From positions 62,001 through 126,000 of the forward strand of contig NZ_QEWW01000003.1 of the NCBI RefSeq assembly GCF_003121895.1: DNA of 64,000 bases, written 5' to 3'. The notes beneath the pieces are model-generated. The model worked only from the letters and a program-made list of their open reading frames with translations, did no database searches and was not told where the DNA came from. Source of the DNA: Ignatzschineria cameli. GTDB taxonomy: Bacteria > Pseudomonadota > Gammaproteobacteria > Cardiobacteriales > Wohlfahrtiimonadaceae. This document shows, piece after piece, positions 32,372 through 42,498 of the stretch. The position numbers were made by a program, and so were the translations under genes. The first letter of the stretch is position 1; the number at the start of each line of letters is the position of its first letter.

Positions 32372-33427
32372 ATGATAAATCGAACCCTTTCTTCCCCCCT
32401 TAAGCGCCTTTCCCACTCGTTTCGTAAACCTCTTCGCCGAACTTTGTTGGTGGCATCGCTATTATTGTCGAGCTTAACGACGCTGGCTTTTGCTGAAAAA
32501 CCGACATTGACCGTCTATACCTACGATTCCTTCGTCGCCGAATGGGGTCCGGGGCCACTGATTAAAGAGCGCTTTGAAAAAACGTGCGATTGTGAGTTGA
32601 AACTTGTCTCCCTTGGCGATGGCGTCTCCCTCCTCAATCGCCTACGTATGGAGGGGAAAAGAAGTAAAGCTGATCTGATCCTTGGCCTTGATAATAACCT
32701 GATCGCAGCGGCAGAAGAGACCGAGCTCTTCACCCCGGCGAATATCGATCAATCGATGCTGAAACTCCCAATCGAATGGGAGAATAAGACCTTTATCCCC
32801 TACGATTATGGCTACTTTGCTTTTATCTACGATAAGCGCAAAATTCAAAATCCACCGACAAGTATGGATCAACTCTTAGATCCCGACAATCAGTGGAGCA
32901 TTATCTACCAAGATCCACGTACAAGTACGCCGGGATTAGGCCTACTTCTCTGGATGGAGAAGATCTATGGACAGGAGAGTGAATCTGCTTGGCAAAAAAT
33001 GGCGAAAAAGACCATTACCGTGACAAAAGGTTGGAGCGAATCCTACGGCCTTTTTCTAAAAGGAGAGAGCGATTTTGTCTTAAGTTATACCGCATCCCCC
33101 GGCTATCAGATGCTCTATGATCATGATGATAACTATGCAGCAGCCCTCTTTGATGAAGGACATTATCTCCAAATTGAAGTGGCAGCGAAATTGAAAGCGA
33201 GCCCCCATCCGGAACTTGCTGATCAATTCCTCCAATTTATGTTAACGCAGGAATTTCAAGAGACTCTCCCGACAACCAACTGGATGTATCCGGTGATCGA
33301 TATCCCACTTCCTGCCATCTATAATGCCTTGCCCTTACCGGCAAAAGCACTGCTCTTTAGTGCAGAAGAGGTGGCAAAAGAGCGACAAAATTGGATCCGT
33401 ATCTGGCAATTTGCCGTTAGTCGCTAA
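32372..33427 (+). CDS. thiB: thiamine-binding periplasmic protein
   Basis: This 351-aa protein is the solute-binding component of the thiamine/TPP ABC importer. After a long n-region (MINRTLSSPLKRLSHSFRK) comes a signal sequence ending LAFA; the mature start is PTLTVYTYDSFVAEWGPGP. ThiB-type motifs include KTCDCELKLVSLGDGVSLLNR, FIPYDYGYFAFIYD and TPGLGLLLWMEKIYG. The start at 32372 follows CAGGAGCC, part of the riboswitch expression platform. thiP and thiQ follow. Confidence 0.95.
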   Translation: MINRTLSSPLKRLSHSFRKPLRRTLLVASLLLSSLTTLAFAEKPTLTVYTYDSFVAEWGPGPLIKERFEKTCDCELKLVSLGDGVSLLNRLRMEGKRSKADLILGLDNNLIAAAEETELFTPANIDQSMLKLPIEWENKTFIPYDYGYFAFIYDKRKIQNPPTSMDQLLDPDNQWSIIYQDPRTSTPGLGLLLWMEKIYGQESESAWQKMAKKTITVTKGWSESYGLFLKGESDFVLSYTASPGYQMLYDHDDNYAAALFDEGHYLQIEVAAKLKASPHPELADQFLQFMLTQEFQETLPTTNWMYPVIDIPLPAIYNALPLPAKALLFSAEEVAKERQNWIRIWQFAVSR

Positions 33428-33452
33428 CGATTAGATCACTATTAAACCGTTA

Positions 33453-35045
33453 ATGATTAATCGACAACTGATTCCCGGGCTGTTGGCCTCATCGCTCTTG
33501 GTGATAGTGGCACTCCTTGCTTTTGGTGCGCTTTGGTTCTTCGCCCCTAATGTCTCGCTCAGTGAGATCTTAGGGGATCGCTACCTCTGGCATGTGATCG
33601 GCTTTACCTTCTATCAGGCATTGCTCTCGGCCCTGCTCTCTGTGGTGCCGGCTATTTTACTTGCCCGCGCCCTCTATCGCCGGCGTTTTTGGGGGCGTAC
33701 CCTGCTCCTTCGCCTCTCGGCAATGACGCTGGTGCTACCGGTATTAGTGGCTGTCTTCGGCATTCTCTCCATCTATGGCAAAAATGGTTGGCTTGCTACC
33801 CTTCTTCACTTTTTTGGGCTTGAATATCGCTTCTCCCCTTATGGGCTACAAGGGATTCTCCTTGCCCATGTCTTCTTCAATCTCCCCTTGGCAACGCGCA
33901 TGTTACTGCAAGCGCTTGAGGGAATCTCGGTGGAGCAGAGACAGATATCGGCACAATTAGGGCTCAATGAGTGGCAACAATTTCGCATTATGGAGTGGCC
34001 CTATCTTCGCCGGCAACTGCTTCCTACCGCTGCGCTCATCTTTATGCTCTGCTTTTCGAGCTTTGCAACAGTCCTCGCTTTAGGGGGCGGACCACGCGCA
34101 ACAACCATTGAGCTTGCGATCTATCAAGCCTTAAGTTATGACTTTGACCCCGGAAGAGCGGCGATTTTAGCGCTGATTCAACTCTTCTTCTGTATCGGCC
34201 TGATGCTGATCAGCCAGCGGATCAATAGCGCCTTTGCCATTGGCACCACAACGCGCCGATCGTGGTTTGATCCTGCTGATAATCGTTTTCGACAGGTGCG
34301 AGATTTTATCATTATAAGCATCGCGCTTCTTCTACTCCTACCGCCACTGATCGCCATTATGGCAGATGGGCTCAATCGCCGAGTGTGGGAGGTATTGCAA
34401 CAATCGGCTCTCTGGCAAGCCACCTTCACCTCTCTCTTTATCGCCCTTTGTGCCGGGCTTTTAGCGGTAACTTTAACGATGATGCTCCTCTGGAGTAGCC
34501 GGGAATTGCGCCTTCGCCGCGCGGTAAAGCTAGGGCAAGCGATGGAATTGAGTGGCCTTCTGATTTTAGCCATGCCGGGGATTGTTCTCGCCACAGGATT
34601 TTTTATCCTCTTTAATGAGACGATCGGCATTCCAGAGTCCCCCTACGCCTTAGTGATTCTGACCAATGCCCTCTTAGCGATTCCCTATGCTCTTAAAACA
34701 TTGGAGAATCCGATGCGAGATCTTGCGGAGCGTTATAACCCCCTATGCCACTCGCTTGCCATTAGTGGTTGGCGTCGGCTCTCCATCATTGAGCTTCGAG
34801 CACTTAAGAAACCGATCGCCCAAGCGCTCGCCTTCGCCTCTGTTCTCTCCATTGGCGATTTTGGTGTCGTGGCGCTCTTTGGAAATGAGGATTTCCGGAC
34901 TCTACCCTACTATCTTTACCAACAATTAGGCGCTTATCGCACCAATGATGGCGCAGTGACAGCGATGCTTCTACTGCTGCTCTGCTTTATTCTCTTTACC
35001 CTCTTAGAGATGATCTCAGGACGGACTATAGAGGAGGAGAGATGA
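33453..35045 (+). CDS. thiP: thiamine ABC transporter permease
   Basis: This 530-aa protein is a fused double permease with about 12 membrane segments in two homologous halves, as expected for ThiP. Each half has an ABC-permease EAA-like loop ([20 protein letters not shown] in the first; [21 protein letters not shown] in the second). It forms the membrane channel with ThiQ as ATPase and ThiB as binding protein. The stop overlaps the thiQ start by 4 bp. Confidence 0.94.
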   Translation: MINRQLIPGLLASSLLVIVALLAFGALWFFAPNVSLSEILGDRYLWHVIGFTFYQALLSALLSVVPAILLARALYRRRFWGRTLLLRLSAMTLVLPVLVAVFGILSIYGKNGWLATLLHFFGLEYRFSPYGLQGILLAHVFFNLPLATRMLLQALEGISVEQRQISAQLGLNEWQQFRIMEWPYLRRQLLPTAALIFMLCFSSFATVLALGGGPRATTIELAIYQALSYDFDPGRAAILALIQLFFCIGLMLISQRINSAFAIGTTTRRSWFDPADNRFRQVRDFIIISIALLLLLPPLIAIMADGLNRRVWEVLQQSALWQATFTSLFIALCAGLLAVTLTMMLLWSSRELRLRRAVKLGQAMELSGLLILAMPGIVLATGFFILFNETIGIPESPYALVILTNALLAIPYALKTLENPMRDLAERYNPLCHSLAISGWRRLSIIELRALKKPIAQALAFASVLSIGDFGVVALFGNEDFRTLPYYLYQQLGAYRTNDGAVTAMLLLLLCFILFTLLEMISGRTIEEER

Positions 35046-35899
35046 TACAAAAAAGGATTTTAACGATGACGCAAGAGATGACGCCAGCGATGATTCAGCT
35101 CAACAATATCCACTACTATTTAAGACGCGCAAAGGGAGATCGAAAAGGGGACAAGAGTCATCACAAGATTACTCACGCTTCCCACTCTGACAACTCTGCC
35201 CTCTCTATTCCCTCTACCCATGTGCCACTACAGATGCACTTCGATTTTACTATCGCACAAGGGGAGCGAGTGGCCATTATGGGCCCAAGTGGTGCCGGGA
35301 AGAGTACGCTCCTCAATCTGATCAGCGGTTTTCAATACCCGGAAAGCGGAGAGATCTACCTCAATGGGGAAAACTTCACCACAGCACCGCCGGCAAAACG
35401 GCCGGTTTCGATGCTCTTTCAGGAGAACAATCTCTTTAACCATCTTACCGTTCGCCAAAATATCGGCTTAGGCATTGCACCTACCCTGCATCTTAAGAGG
35501 GAGGCGAAAGAGCGTGTCACCGATATTGCTGTACAGGTGGGCTTAGGAGATCTACTCAACCGACTTCCCGGAGAGCTCTCTGGCGGACAGAGACAACGTG
35601 TCGCCCTTGCTCGCTGTTTTATTCGGGAGCAACCGATTCTTCTCTTAGATGAGCCTTTTTCAGCCCTCGACCCGGCCCTGCGCCATGAGATGTTGCGCCT
35701 CTTAAGAGAGCGTTGCAATAGTGGCAATATCACCCTACTGATGGTATCGCACAATATTGAAGATGCTCATCAGATCGCGCCCCGCACCTTAGTGATCGAC
35801 CGCGGAGGAATCGCCTATGATGGTGCCACAGAAGCGCTCTTAACCGGGGAAGACCCTGCGGCACTGCTATTGGGAATTACCCAAGACTACTCCAAATAA
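35042..35899 (+). CDS. thiQ: thiamine ABC transporter ATP-binding protein
   Basis: This 285-aa ATPase has Walker [11 protein letters not shown]-loop LFQEN, signature LSGGQRQR and Walker B ILLLDEPF. It is longer than usual ThiQ (about 230 aa) owing to an N-terminal extension and a polar insert (about residues 30-60, [12 protein letters not shown]...), not seen in typical ThiQ. The ATG at 35042 overlaps thiP, but starts at 35066 or 35087 are possible and would shorten the extension. Confidence 0.93.
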   Translation: MIQKRILTMTQEMTPAMIQLNNIHYYLRRAKGDRKGDKSHHKITHASHSDNSALSIPSTHVPLQMHFDFTIAQGERVAIMGPSGAGKSTLLNLISGFQYPESGEIYLNGENFTTAPPAKRPVSMLFQENNLFNHLTVRQNIGLGIAPTLHLKREAKERVTDIAVQVGLGDLLNRLPGELSGGQRQRVALARCFIREQPILLLDEPFSALDPALRHEMLRLLRERCNSGNITLLMVSHNIEDAHQIAPRTLVIDRGGIAYDGATEALLTGEDPAALLLGITQDYSK

Positions 35900-35958
35900 T
35901 TTCTAATAATCCAAAATAATCCGAGACAACCCAGCATAGAGATAAATGAGATTCAAAA

Positions 35959-36002
35959 AAAGAGTGCCACCCTATGGATAGCACCCTTTGATAACACTCT
36001 TT
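35959..36002 (-). terminator. terminator between thiQ and the cytochrome c gene
   Basis: AAAGAGTG (35959-35966) pairs with CACTCTTT (35995-36002), with an inner GGGTGC repeat; a run of T follows on the minus strand. It mainly ends the dehydrogenase operon, and may also stop thi transcripts. Confidence 0.7.
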
Positions 36003-36015
36003 GATAAACGCCTTA

Positions 36016-37449
36016 TTAAGTACGCGCTCCTTTTCGGCGGAAATGCACCACGCCCCAGATAATGAGCAGAAGCAGAATCACTCCGCCGATCGCCATTCCC
36101 GGTAGCATAAAGGGTTGCGCCTTTAAAAGTAACGGTGCCGGACCGCCTAAACGAACCTCGCGCACCATCTCTGGTGTAATCTTCACCGATTGATTTCCAT
36201 ACTTTTCATAGACAAACTGTACAATTCTAGCGATCTGGGTATCATCTAACGCCTGTGTCGGTGAGTTGACCCCAAAGTTAGGCATATAGTAACGGGTCTC
36301 CCCCACTGTGCGATCAACCCCATTGAGAATTGCGGCAATCGCATTACCCGGATTGTAATCTCCCGTTGCCGTATTGTGATAGAGCGATGGATAGAACTGC
36401 TCAGGCGTTCCGCTCCCATCATTCTGATGACATGATGAACAGTAGGCACTATAGAGGCTCTCCCCACTCTTTAGAGTGTGATAGGCATCAACAGGCTCTG
36501 TTCCTCGAAGGAGAATATCCACATCAAATGGCGCACCGTAACTATCTCGAGGTGCTTTCTGCTCACTACTCTCGATCGCTTTTACACTGCGAATATAGGT
36601 CGCAATCGCTTGAAGGTCCTCGATCCGAAGATGTTGAAAACTATCGGAGACCGCTTCTGCCATCGGTCCGCCCGCTTGTGCTTTGCCATCGAGAAGCCCT
36701 CGCTGAAGATAGGTGACCAGATCATCTTGAGACCAATTACCGATCCCGGCATTGATGCTTGAGGTGATATTAGGGGCATACCATGAACCAAGCTGTCCGC
36801 CGGCAAGGTATTGACTCTTCTCCTCCCCCATCATCATATCTCGAGGTGTATGACAGGTACTACAGTGAGCAAGTGCCTCTACAATATAAGCCCCACGATT
36901 CCACTCATCACTCTGTGAGGTGTCTGGCTGAAAAGGGCCTTTATCGAGAAAGAGTCCATTCCAAACAATCATCATCGAACGCATATCGAATGGAAAAGGG
37001 AGATCTGTATGATGAGTCGGCGCGATATTAACAGGCTCTACCGCCGTCATAAAGTAGGCGTAGAGATCAGCGATATCTTCATCCTTCAGCTTTGTGTAAG
37101 CAGTATAGGGCATCGCCGGGTAGAGATGCTCACCATCGGCGCGAATACCTTTTCGCAAAGCATCACGAAATTGCTCAAGCGTATAATTACCAATCCCATA
37201 CTCTTTTGAAGGGGTGATATTACTGGAATAGATATCTCCTAACGGAGAACTCACCGCATAACCGCCGGCAAAAGGTTTACCCTCTGCAGCAAAGTTGGTG
37301 TGACATGCCTGACAATCCCCTAAAATGGAGAGATACTCCCCGCGCTTGGGATCTCCCTTTATGGAATCGAGCGAATCTGCCAATGCTGGCGTAGCGTAAC
37401 CCAAAGTGAATGAGAATGTTAGCAGGAGAAGTTGAGATAATTTTTTCAT
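36016..37449 (-). CDS. membrane-anchored triheme cytochrome c subunit of an FAD dehydrogenase
   Basis: This 477-aa protein has a signal peptide (MKKLSQLLLLTFSFTLGYATPALA) and three CxxCH haem sites (CQACH about 46, CSTCH about 197, CSSCH about 339). It ends in one transmembrane helix (MAIGGVILLLLIIWGVVHF) and a basic tail. This is the architecture of the cytochrome subunit of gluconate, fructose, sorbitol or alcohol dehydrogenases, passing electrons to ubiquinone. It is the third gene of the operon, 3 bp after the flavoprotein gene. Confidence 0.9.
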   Translation of the reverse strand: MKKLSQLLLLTFSFTLGYATPALADSLDSIKGDPKRGEYLSILGDCQACHTNFAAEGKPFAGGYAVSSPLGDIYSSNITPSKEYGIGNYTLEQFRDALRKGIRADGEHLYPAMPYTAYTKLKDEDIADLYAYFMTAVEPVNIAPTHHTDLPFPFDMRSMMIVWNGLFLDKGPFQPDTSQSDEWNRGAYIVEALAHCSTCHTPRDMMMGEEKSQYLAGGQLGSWYAPNITSSINAGIGNWSQDDLVTYLQRGLLDGKAQAGGPMAEAVSDSFQHLRIEDLQAIATYIRSVKAIESSEQKAPRDSYGAPFDVDILLRGTEPVDAYHTLKSGESLYSAYCSSCHQNDGSGTPEQFYPSLYHNTATGDYNPGNAIAAILNGVDRTVGETRYYMPNFGVNSPTQALDDTQIARIVQFVYEKYGNQSVKITPEMVREVRLGGPAPLLLKAQPFMLPGMAIGGVILLLLIIWGVVHFRRKGART

Positions 37450-37452
37450 AAT

Positions 37453-39108
37453 TTACTCCATACTTTTAAGTAGATCATCCGCTGCACGCAGACCGAGTGC
37501 CGCCATCGAGAGCGTTGAGTTGACAACACTCGATGAGGGCATCGCACCGCCCCCAGGGAGCCAGAGATTATCATGATCATAAGTCCGACAATAGCTATTC
37601 ACAACCCCATTTTGCGGTGTATCGCCCATAATATTGCCCCCCATAATATGGTTATTAGGAACAAATTCTGTAGTCACAACCACCTCTTGCCCTTTAAAGA
37701 GTGCGGCAATCTCTCGCAATTTCTCCTGCGCAGCGATACGACCACGACGGGTATAATCCCCAACATCGTAGTAGATATCAGGACAGGCTAAACCTAATGC
37801 ATCTTTACGAGTTTTACTCAAGGTGAGGCGATTCTCCTCAGAGGGGAGAACCTCTAACATGATATCCCAATAGACCGAATGGGTTGTTCGCTCCCGAATT
37901 TCGCGCTGTAACTCTTTTCCTTCATACCCTTTCTCAAGCGCTACCTGCGTTTCGGCAAGGTTTCGATTAAGGTTATTCATAATAATTAAGAAAGCCGCAT
38001 GATCTCGGCGGAAGCTCCCATCACGATAGCCCACCATTGCGGCACTCTGCGCCGGACCTCGACCTACCCAGAGCGGATCTTTCGATTGGAAAGAGCAGTG
38101 AATACCGGAGTGATCCATCATATTTTTCCCAACTAAACCAGAGCTATTGTTGGCAATACCATTGGGATTACTCTCATTAGCGGCAAGCAGCAGAAGACGC
38201 GGCGTTTCGATCCCGTTACAAGCAAAGACAAAGCGTTTTCCACTCACCTTGTGGGATTTCTTCTCTCGATCGTAGTAGTGAATCGCGGTAATACGATTAT
38301 TTTCATCATTATCCACACGATAGACAACCGTTTCCGAGAGAACTGTTGTACCATTTCGCTCTGCACGCACCACATGATGAATCCCGTTATACATCGCACC
38401 AATGGGGCAGATCGGCATACAGTTATTGTTACCGCAACAGACGGGGCGCTCCTCCCACACTCGTGAACTTCGCCCTTGTGGAATAGGGACTAAGTGACAA
38501 CCAAACGCATTAGTCGTTGCCGCAACTGAACGCTCAAAATAGGACCAGGGAATCATCTCCATGGGATAGGGTTTACTGCGCTCCGGTGGCGATTGCATCT
38601 TAGGATCTCGAGGTCCGGCGACACCGATCTCATACTCTGCACGGGTATAGTAGGGTTCAAGATCATCATATGTGATCGGCCAATCTCGGCCCACGCCGTA
38701 GAGAGACTTCATCTTAAAGTCATGAGGGGCATGGCGCCAACAAGAAGCGGCCCAGTGCCAAGTGGTTCCCCCTACCGTTTTAAGATAATCTTGCGCATAA
38801 GCTGCGGCATTGGGGCCGGAGAGCTTAAGATATCCATTATCGGGGAAGTAATCGGGGAAAGGCGCATTGGGAGATTGTGGATAGAGGCTCTGATAATCGA
38901 TCCCTGTACGATTCTTTTCCGGCATATTACGAGAGTTCTCAACAATCTGCCCCCGCTCAACACGAAGACCGGCATCAAGCAGGAGGACGCTATGCCCCTT
39001 TGCAGAGATCTCCGTTGCCATCATCGCACCCACAATTCCACTACCGACAATCACAACATCGGCTTCCCAATCCCCATTTGCTAACTGCTTTGCTCTATTT
39101 TTTACCAT
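37453..39108 (-). CDS. GMC-type FAD dehydrogenase large subunit with 3Fe-4S motif
   Basis: This 551-aa flavoprotein has the Rossmann motif VVIVGSGIVGAMMA at the N-terminus and the GMC C-terminal block LPGGGAMPSSSVVNSTLSMA. Around residue 225 it has CC-x4-C-x3-C (CCGNNNCMPIC), the same spacing as the cysteines that bind a 3Fe-4S cluster in FAD-dependent glucose dehydrogenase. It has no signal peptide of its own, so it is presumably carried out by the Tat-signal small subunit. Substrate (gluconate, glucose, fructose or another polyol) cannot be told from the sequence. Confidence 0.9.
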   Translation of the reverse strand: MVKNRAKQLANGDWEADVVIVGSGIVGAMMATEISAKGHSVLLLDAGLRVERGQIVENSRNMPEKNRTGIDYQSLYPQSPNAPFPDYFPDNGYLKLSGPNAAAYAQDYLKTVGGTTWHWAASCWRHAPHDFKMKSLYGVGRDWPITYDDLEPYYTRAEYEIGVAGPRDPKMQSPPERSKPYPMEMIPWSYFERSVAATTNAFGCHLVPIPQGRSSRVWEERPVCCGNNNCMPICPIGAMYNGIHHVVRAERNGTTVLSETVVYRVDNDENNRITAIHYYDREKKSHKVSGKRFVFACNGIETPRLLLLAANESNPNGIANNSSGLVGKNMMDHSGIHCSFQSKDPLWVGRGPAQSAAMVGYRDGSFRRDHAAFLIIMNNLNRNLAETQVALEKGYEGKELQREIRERTTHSVYWDIMLEVLPSEENRLTLSKTRKDALGLACPDIYYDVGDYTRRGRIAAQEKLREIAALFKGQEVVVTTEFVPNNHIMGGNIMGDTPQNGVVNSYCRTYDHDNLWLPGGGAMPSSSVVNSTLSMAALGLRAADDLLKSME

Positions 39109-39255
39109 ATTAATTACACCTTATTATTTTTAATAGCTTGATGACTTATTCTGATAATGTGGTTCTCTTAAAGTCTTCAATATCCAACTATTCCGAGAGA
39201 TTCGGATAGCGACTTATCATGATTTTTCGCTTCCAAAGCAAATCAAATCACAAAG

Positions 39256-39723
39256 CTAAAAAGAGATCGGAAAATTGGGTTCCTTAGTAATCCCAGGGGG
39301 AAGCGCTTTAAACCAGAGTTCACCGCGAAAGCAGTAAGTAGGTGTCGGCAAACCATCCGCCGTTGGGCGATACATAAATGCATCCTTATAGGCAATAACG
39401 CGCACCTGCCCCGCTTCATTAGGGCCGACAGTACCGGTATACCAAGAGTGAAGAATCTTCTTCTGAAGAGCGCGATTGCTAGCAAACTGGGGGGATTCAT
39501 CAGGAAAGAGCTCTAGAAAAGCGGCAAGATAACGTGCGCCTAACTCTCGATTAAGCGTTTCATAGCCGGTTAGTTTTCGCGACAGATCTAAAAATGCATC
39601 GAGATGTTGCTCCACAAGAGGAGAGGCTACCTGCGCCACAGAAAGTGGCGGTAAAAGAGCGGTAGAGAGAAGAAAGCCACCCGCATAGATAAAGCGACGG
39701 CGAGAAAGATCATTTTGATACAT
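39256..39723 (-). CDS. Tat-exported small (gamma) subunit of the FAD dehydrogenase
   Basis: This 155-aa protein is the small subunit found before GMC dehydrogenase genes (gluconate 2-dehydrogenase subunit 3 type). It starts with a Tat signal (LSRRRFIYAGGFLLSTALL). The body (FLDLSRKLTGYETLNRELGARYL, then ILHSWYTGTVG) is typical. It would escort the folded flavoprotein through Tat. The start is ATG 39723 after GAGGAGTTCT; the ATG at 39756 has no site. A 147-bp gap separates it from the large subunit gene. Confidence 0.85.
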   Translation of the reverse strand: MYQNDLSRRRFIYAGGFLLSTALLPPLSVAQVASPLVEQHLDAFLDLSRKLTGYETLNRELGARYLAAFLELFPDESPQFASNRALQKKILHSWYTGTVGPNEAGQVRVIAYKDAFMYRPTADGLPTPTYCFRGELWFKALPPGITKEPNFPISF

Positions 39724-40195
39724 AGAACTCCTCATAATAATCCCGATCAGGAACATATATATATAAAATTAAGCAAACTAAAATACTAAAATAAACTAAT
39801 ATTTAATTCCCCCAATCATAATATTCTCCTTAATTTGTATTATTTAGATAGCCCACAAAAGACTAGAGCTTACAAAATAGATGAGTCATTGATATTAAAC
39901 TTAATGAAAGGAAATAAAAGGAAATATAAGAAATATAACTATTAATGGCATACTTCCAAAAATATAGAGATAATAACCACACTTTCATTAAATCACATAA
40001 TATAAAAATAATTTATTTATATCCATCTATATCAATTTAAACATCTAATCATAAAATAATATTAATCAATATGATTTATCATCACTTCTAGTTTTTAGTT
40101 TTCCTCCTAGAAGAAACAGAAAAAATTTTATAAAATAGCATGCTTTTTATTCTTTTTAATCATCATTCTAAAGAAATAAATAGAGAAATACCGCT
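39724..40195. other. AT-rich intergenic region between dehydrogenase and NicO genes
   Basis: About 470 bp, very AT-rich, between divergent genes. It must hold both promoters; I see no clear operator. A TTCTAG/CTAGAA hairpin lies at about 40086-40113. No gene-like frame is present. Confidence 0.4.
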
Positions 40196-41200
40196 ATGCA
40201 ACACAAATACTTACCACCTTCCCTTTTCAATCAAATCCTCCCCTTTTTTAAAACGGTTCTTATACTTTCCTTGATCTTAATTATCGGAATAGGTATCTTT
40301 TACTTTATCTCCTGGGACCAATTATTGATCGATATTATAAAAACACAGACTCTATTGCAGCAAAAGCTGACCCAAAAACTACATCTTATTGCAAAACATG
40401 GCTGGGAAGCGAGTGGGGCATTGATTAGCATTAGCTTTTTGTATGGTCTTTTTCACGCTGCTGGCCCCGGGCATGGAAAGGCTGTGATCATCACTTATCT
40501 AGGGAGTAGCCCAACGCAATTACGACGAGGAATATTACTATCCCTGATCACGGCGTTAGTCCAAGGATTAGTAGCTATTCTGCTTATTGAAATTTCGATG
40601 CAACTGATCCATTTATCCTTGAGAAAAACTCAAGAAACAGCGCTCTATCTTAACCGTATAAGTTTTATATTTGTCATGATCATTGGCTTATTGCTGATCA
40701 TTAAAAGTGTCCAGAAACTCTACCAATATTATCGCATACATATTCATCATAAAATCTTCAATAACGCTCAACTCGAGGAGGAAAACGCTGAAAAAGACCC
40801 ATATCAATGCTGCACAACCACCCCCCTGCACGCTTCCTATCTCGAGCAACCCATCACTTTAAAACAACTTCTTACCGTGATATTGGCCATAGGCCTACGC
40901 CCCTGTACCGGGGCTATTTTAATCTTACTCGGTGCATATTCCATGGGGTTACGCTGGGTTGGGATTATTGCTGTATTAGTCATGTCTATTGGCACGGGTA
41001 TTACCGTCAGTTTTATCGCAATTTTAACCGTTTCTTCCCGTAACTTTGTATTAAAACACTTAACAAAAGCACAAAAAAAACATTCCCGTTATCAAATTTT
41101 TACCAACACCTCCATGCTATTAGGCGGCATCTTGATTTTTACAATGGGGATCATGCTCCTGTTACAAGGTATACAGCAGCCGGTGAGTCCCCTGCTATAA
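40196..41200 (+). CDS. NicO-family nickel/cobalt transporter
   Basis: This 334-aa membrane protein belongs to the NicO/RcnA-type family. The signature is FLYGLFHAAGPGHGKAVIITYL, with the HAAGPGHGK motif, and a second half with GLRPCTGAILILL. About seven membrane segments are visible, with a charged, histidine-containing loop in the middle (about 180-215). Transport direction (uptake or efflux) is not determined. The nearby DUF1007 gene, a frequent partner, supports metal transport. Confidence 0.85.
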   Translation: MQHKYLPPSLFNQILPFFKTVLILSLILIIGIGIFYFISWDQLLIDIIKTQTLLQQKLTQKLHLIAKHGWEASGALISISFLYGLFHAAGPGHGKAVIITYLGSSPTQLRRGILLSLITALVQGLVAILLIEISMQLIHLSLRKTQETALYLNRISFIFVMIIGLLLIIKSVQKLYQYYRIHIHHKIFNNAQLEEENAEKDPYQCCTTTPLHASYLEQPITLKQLLTVILAIGLRPCTGAILILLGAYSMGLRWVGIIAVLVMSIGTGITVSFIAILTVSSRNFVLKHLTKAQKKHSRYQIFTNTSMLLGGILIFTMGIMLLLQGIQQPVSPLL

Positions 41201-41286
41201 ATTTATATCTCATAAAGCCCCTTAACCAAAAGGTACTTTAGAGTTGATAACAGCTATTAACGACTCACCAACATTAATAAGTACAT

Positions 41287-41913
41287 TCAAGATGAACATT
41301 CAAGATGAACGATCTCCGCAAATAACTCCCCAAATTGAGGATCTACTTGTACCCCATAATCGATCATCGCTGCTTGAAGGAAATCATCTGCCGTAGGCTC
41401 TGGATATTCGATATAGAGTCGACAATTATCAATAAGCCCCTCTATCTGTGGTGGAAAATCTGCAGACTGTAATATCTCGATATAAAAAGAGGGGTCATAA
41501 GCTGCTAAGGTAATATTTTGATTCTTAATATCAATCGGTGAGCTAAGTAACATTGTGAAACTGAGCACTAAAGTCTCATCGATTAACTCGCCTCGATATT
41601 GCGCCACTTCACTTAAAGGAACGCTTTGACCATTCACACTTAATTTTAAAAAATAATCATAGGGGGCTAATTTTCTTAGAGTCTCTTTTGCCCACTGATC
41701 TAGATGAAAATTCTGTTTTGATTTAGGATAATTTAAATCTTGTAATACGACATCAGTTAAGAGATTATCATAATGCCAACGCTGCTTAATACCCATCAAT
41801 TTTCCATCATTAGAGACTAGAAATGTTGAACCTGTATAAATCCAAGCATGAGGATGAGCCAATATTATTATCGGCGAAAAAAGAAAGAGTAGTCCCCATA
41901 ATATCTTTTTCAT
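41287..41913 (-). CDS. DUF1007 periplasmic protein
   Basis: This 208-aa protein has a signal peptide (MKKILWGLLFLFSPIIILA) followed by HPHAWI, the metal-binding-like HxH start typical of DUF1007. Later motifs are GIKQRWHYDNLLTD and AAYDPSFYIEI. I chose ATG 41913; an in-frame ATG at 41925 would add four residues before the signal. DUF1007 proteins usually sit beside NicO transporters in one operon; here the two genes converge. Confidence 0.82.
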   Translation of the reverse strand: MKKILWGLLFLFSPIIILAHPHAWIYTGSTFLVSNDGKLMGIKQRWHYDNLLTDVVLQDLNYPKSKQNFHLDQWAKETLRKLAPYDYFLKLSVNGQSVPLSEVAQYRGELIDETLVLSFTMLLSSPIDIKNQNITLAAYDPSFYIEILQSADFPPQIEGLIDNCRLYIEYPEPTADDFLQAAMIDYGVQVDPQFGELFAEIVHLECSS

Positions 41914-41970
41914 AATCAACCACATTTAACTGACAGACCTCTATTAATGCCAATAATAAACCCTTTTTTA

Positions 41971-42375
41971 CTAAAAAGCATCCTCATCATCAAATAACCA
42001 TGTTTGATACTCCTCCCACAACTTTTTGATGCGTTCAAAGAGGATTAAAGGATCTGCCTTTTTACTAATAATGCCTAAGAGCGCCGGCGGGCGAGGAAGA
42101 GAGTGCAGTACTAAACGATCATTTTGCGTCACAATAATACCCGGCACCTCTTTCGGAGCGAGCTGTTTCTGTAGGAGATCTAAGGTCTCAACGCCGGTGA
42201 TAACCGGCAAGATCAGATCCACAACAATAAGATCGGGCGTATAACCGGCATTTAAGAGGCGAGCAGCCTCTGCATAGTGATAACAACATTGACATTGATC
42301 CTGCGAGAAGAGCCCACGAAATTTCTCCTGCAATGTGGCATCTTCCGTCACCAATAGAATATTTTTCAATAACAT
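41971..42375 (-). CDS. stand-alone response-regulator receiver domain
   Basis: This 134-aa protein is a single receiver domain: NILLVTEDA (acidic pocket), VVDLILP with the phosphorylatable aspartate, and IISKKADP with the conserved lysine. There is no output domain and no kinase gene nearby. The pocket has TED instead of the usual two adjacent acidic residues, so it may be a degenerate receiver. Partner and role are unknown. Confidence 0.75.
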   Translation of the reverse strand: MLLKNILLVTEDATLQEKFRGLFSQDQCQCCYHYAEAARLLNAGYTPDLIVVDLILPVITGVETLDLLQKQLAPKEVPGIIVTQNDRLVLHSLPRPPALLGIISKKADPLILFERIKKLWEEYQTWLFDDEDAF

Positions 42376-42498
42376 TCTTTAAGCCTCCAAATAGAGAGTG
42401 CCGTAGCATTTGCCCGGCACTCAGCATCTTATCTGCAATCATTAGGGATCGCTCTAGAGATGAATAATTGATCTTAAATTGGGAACCTGCACACCGCT

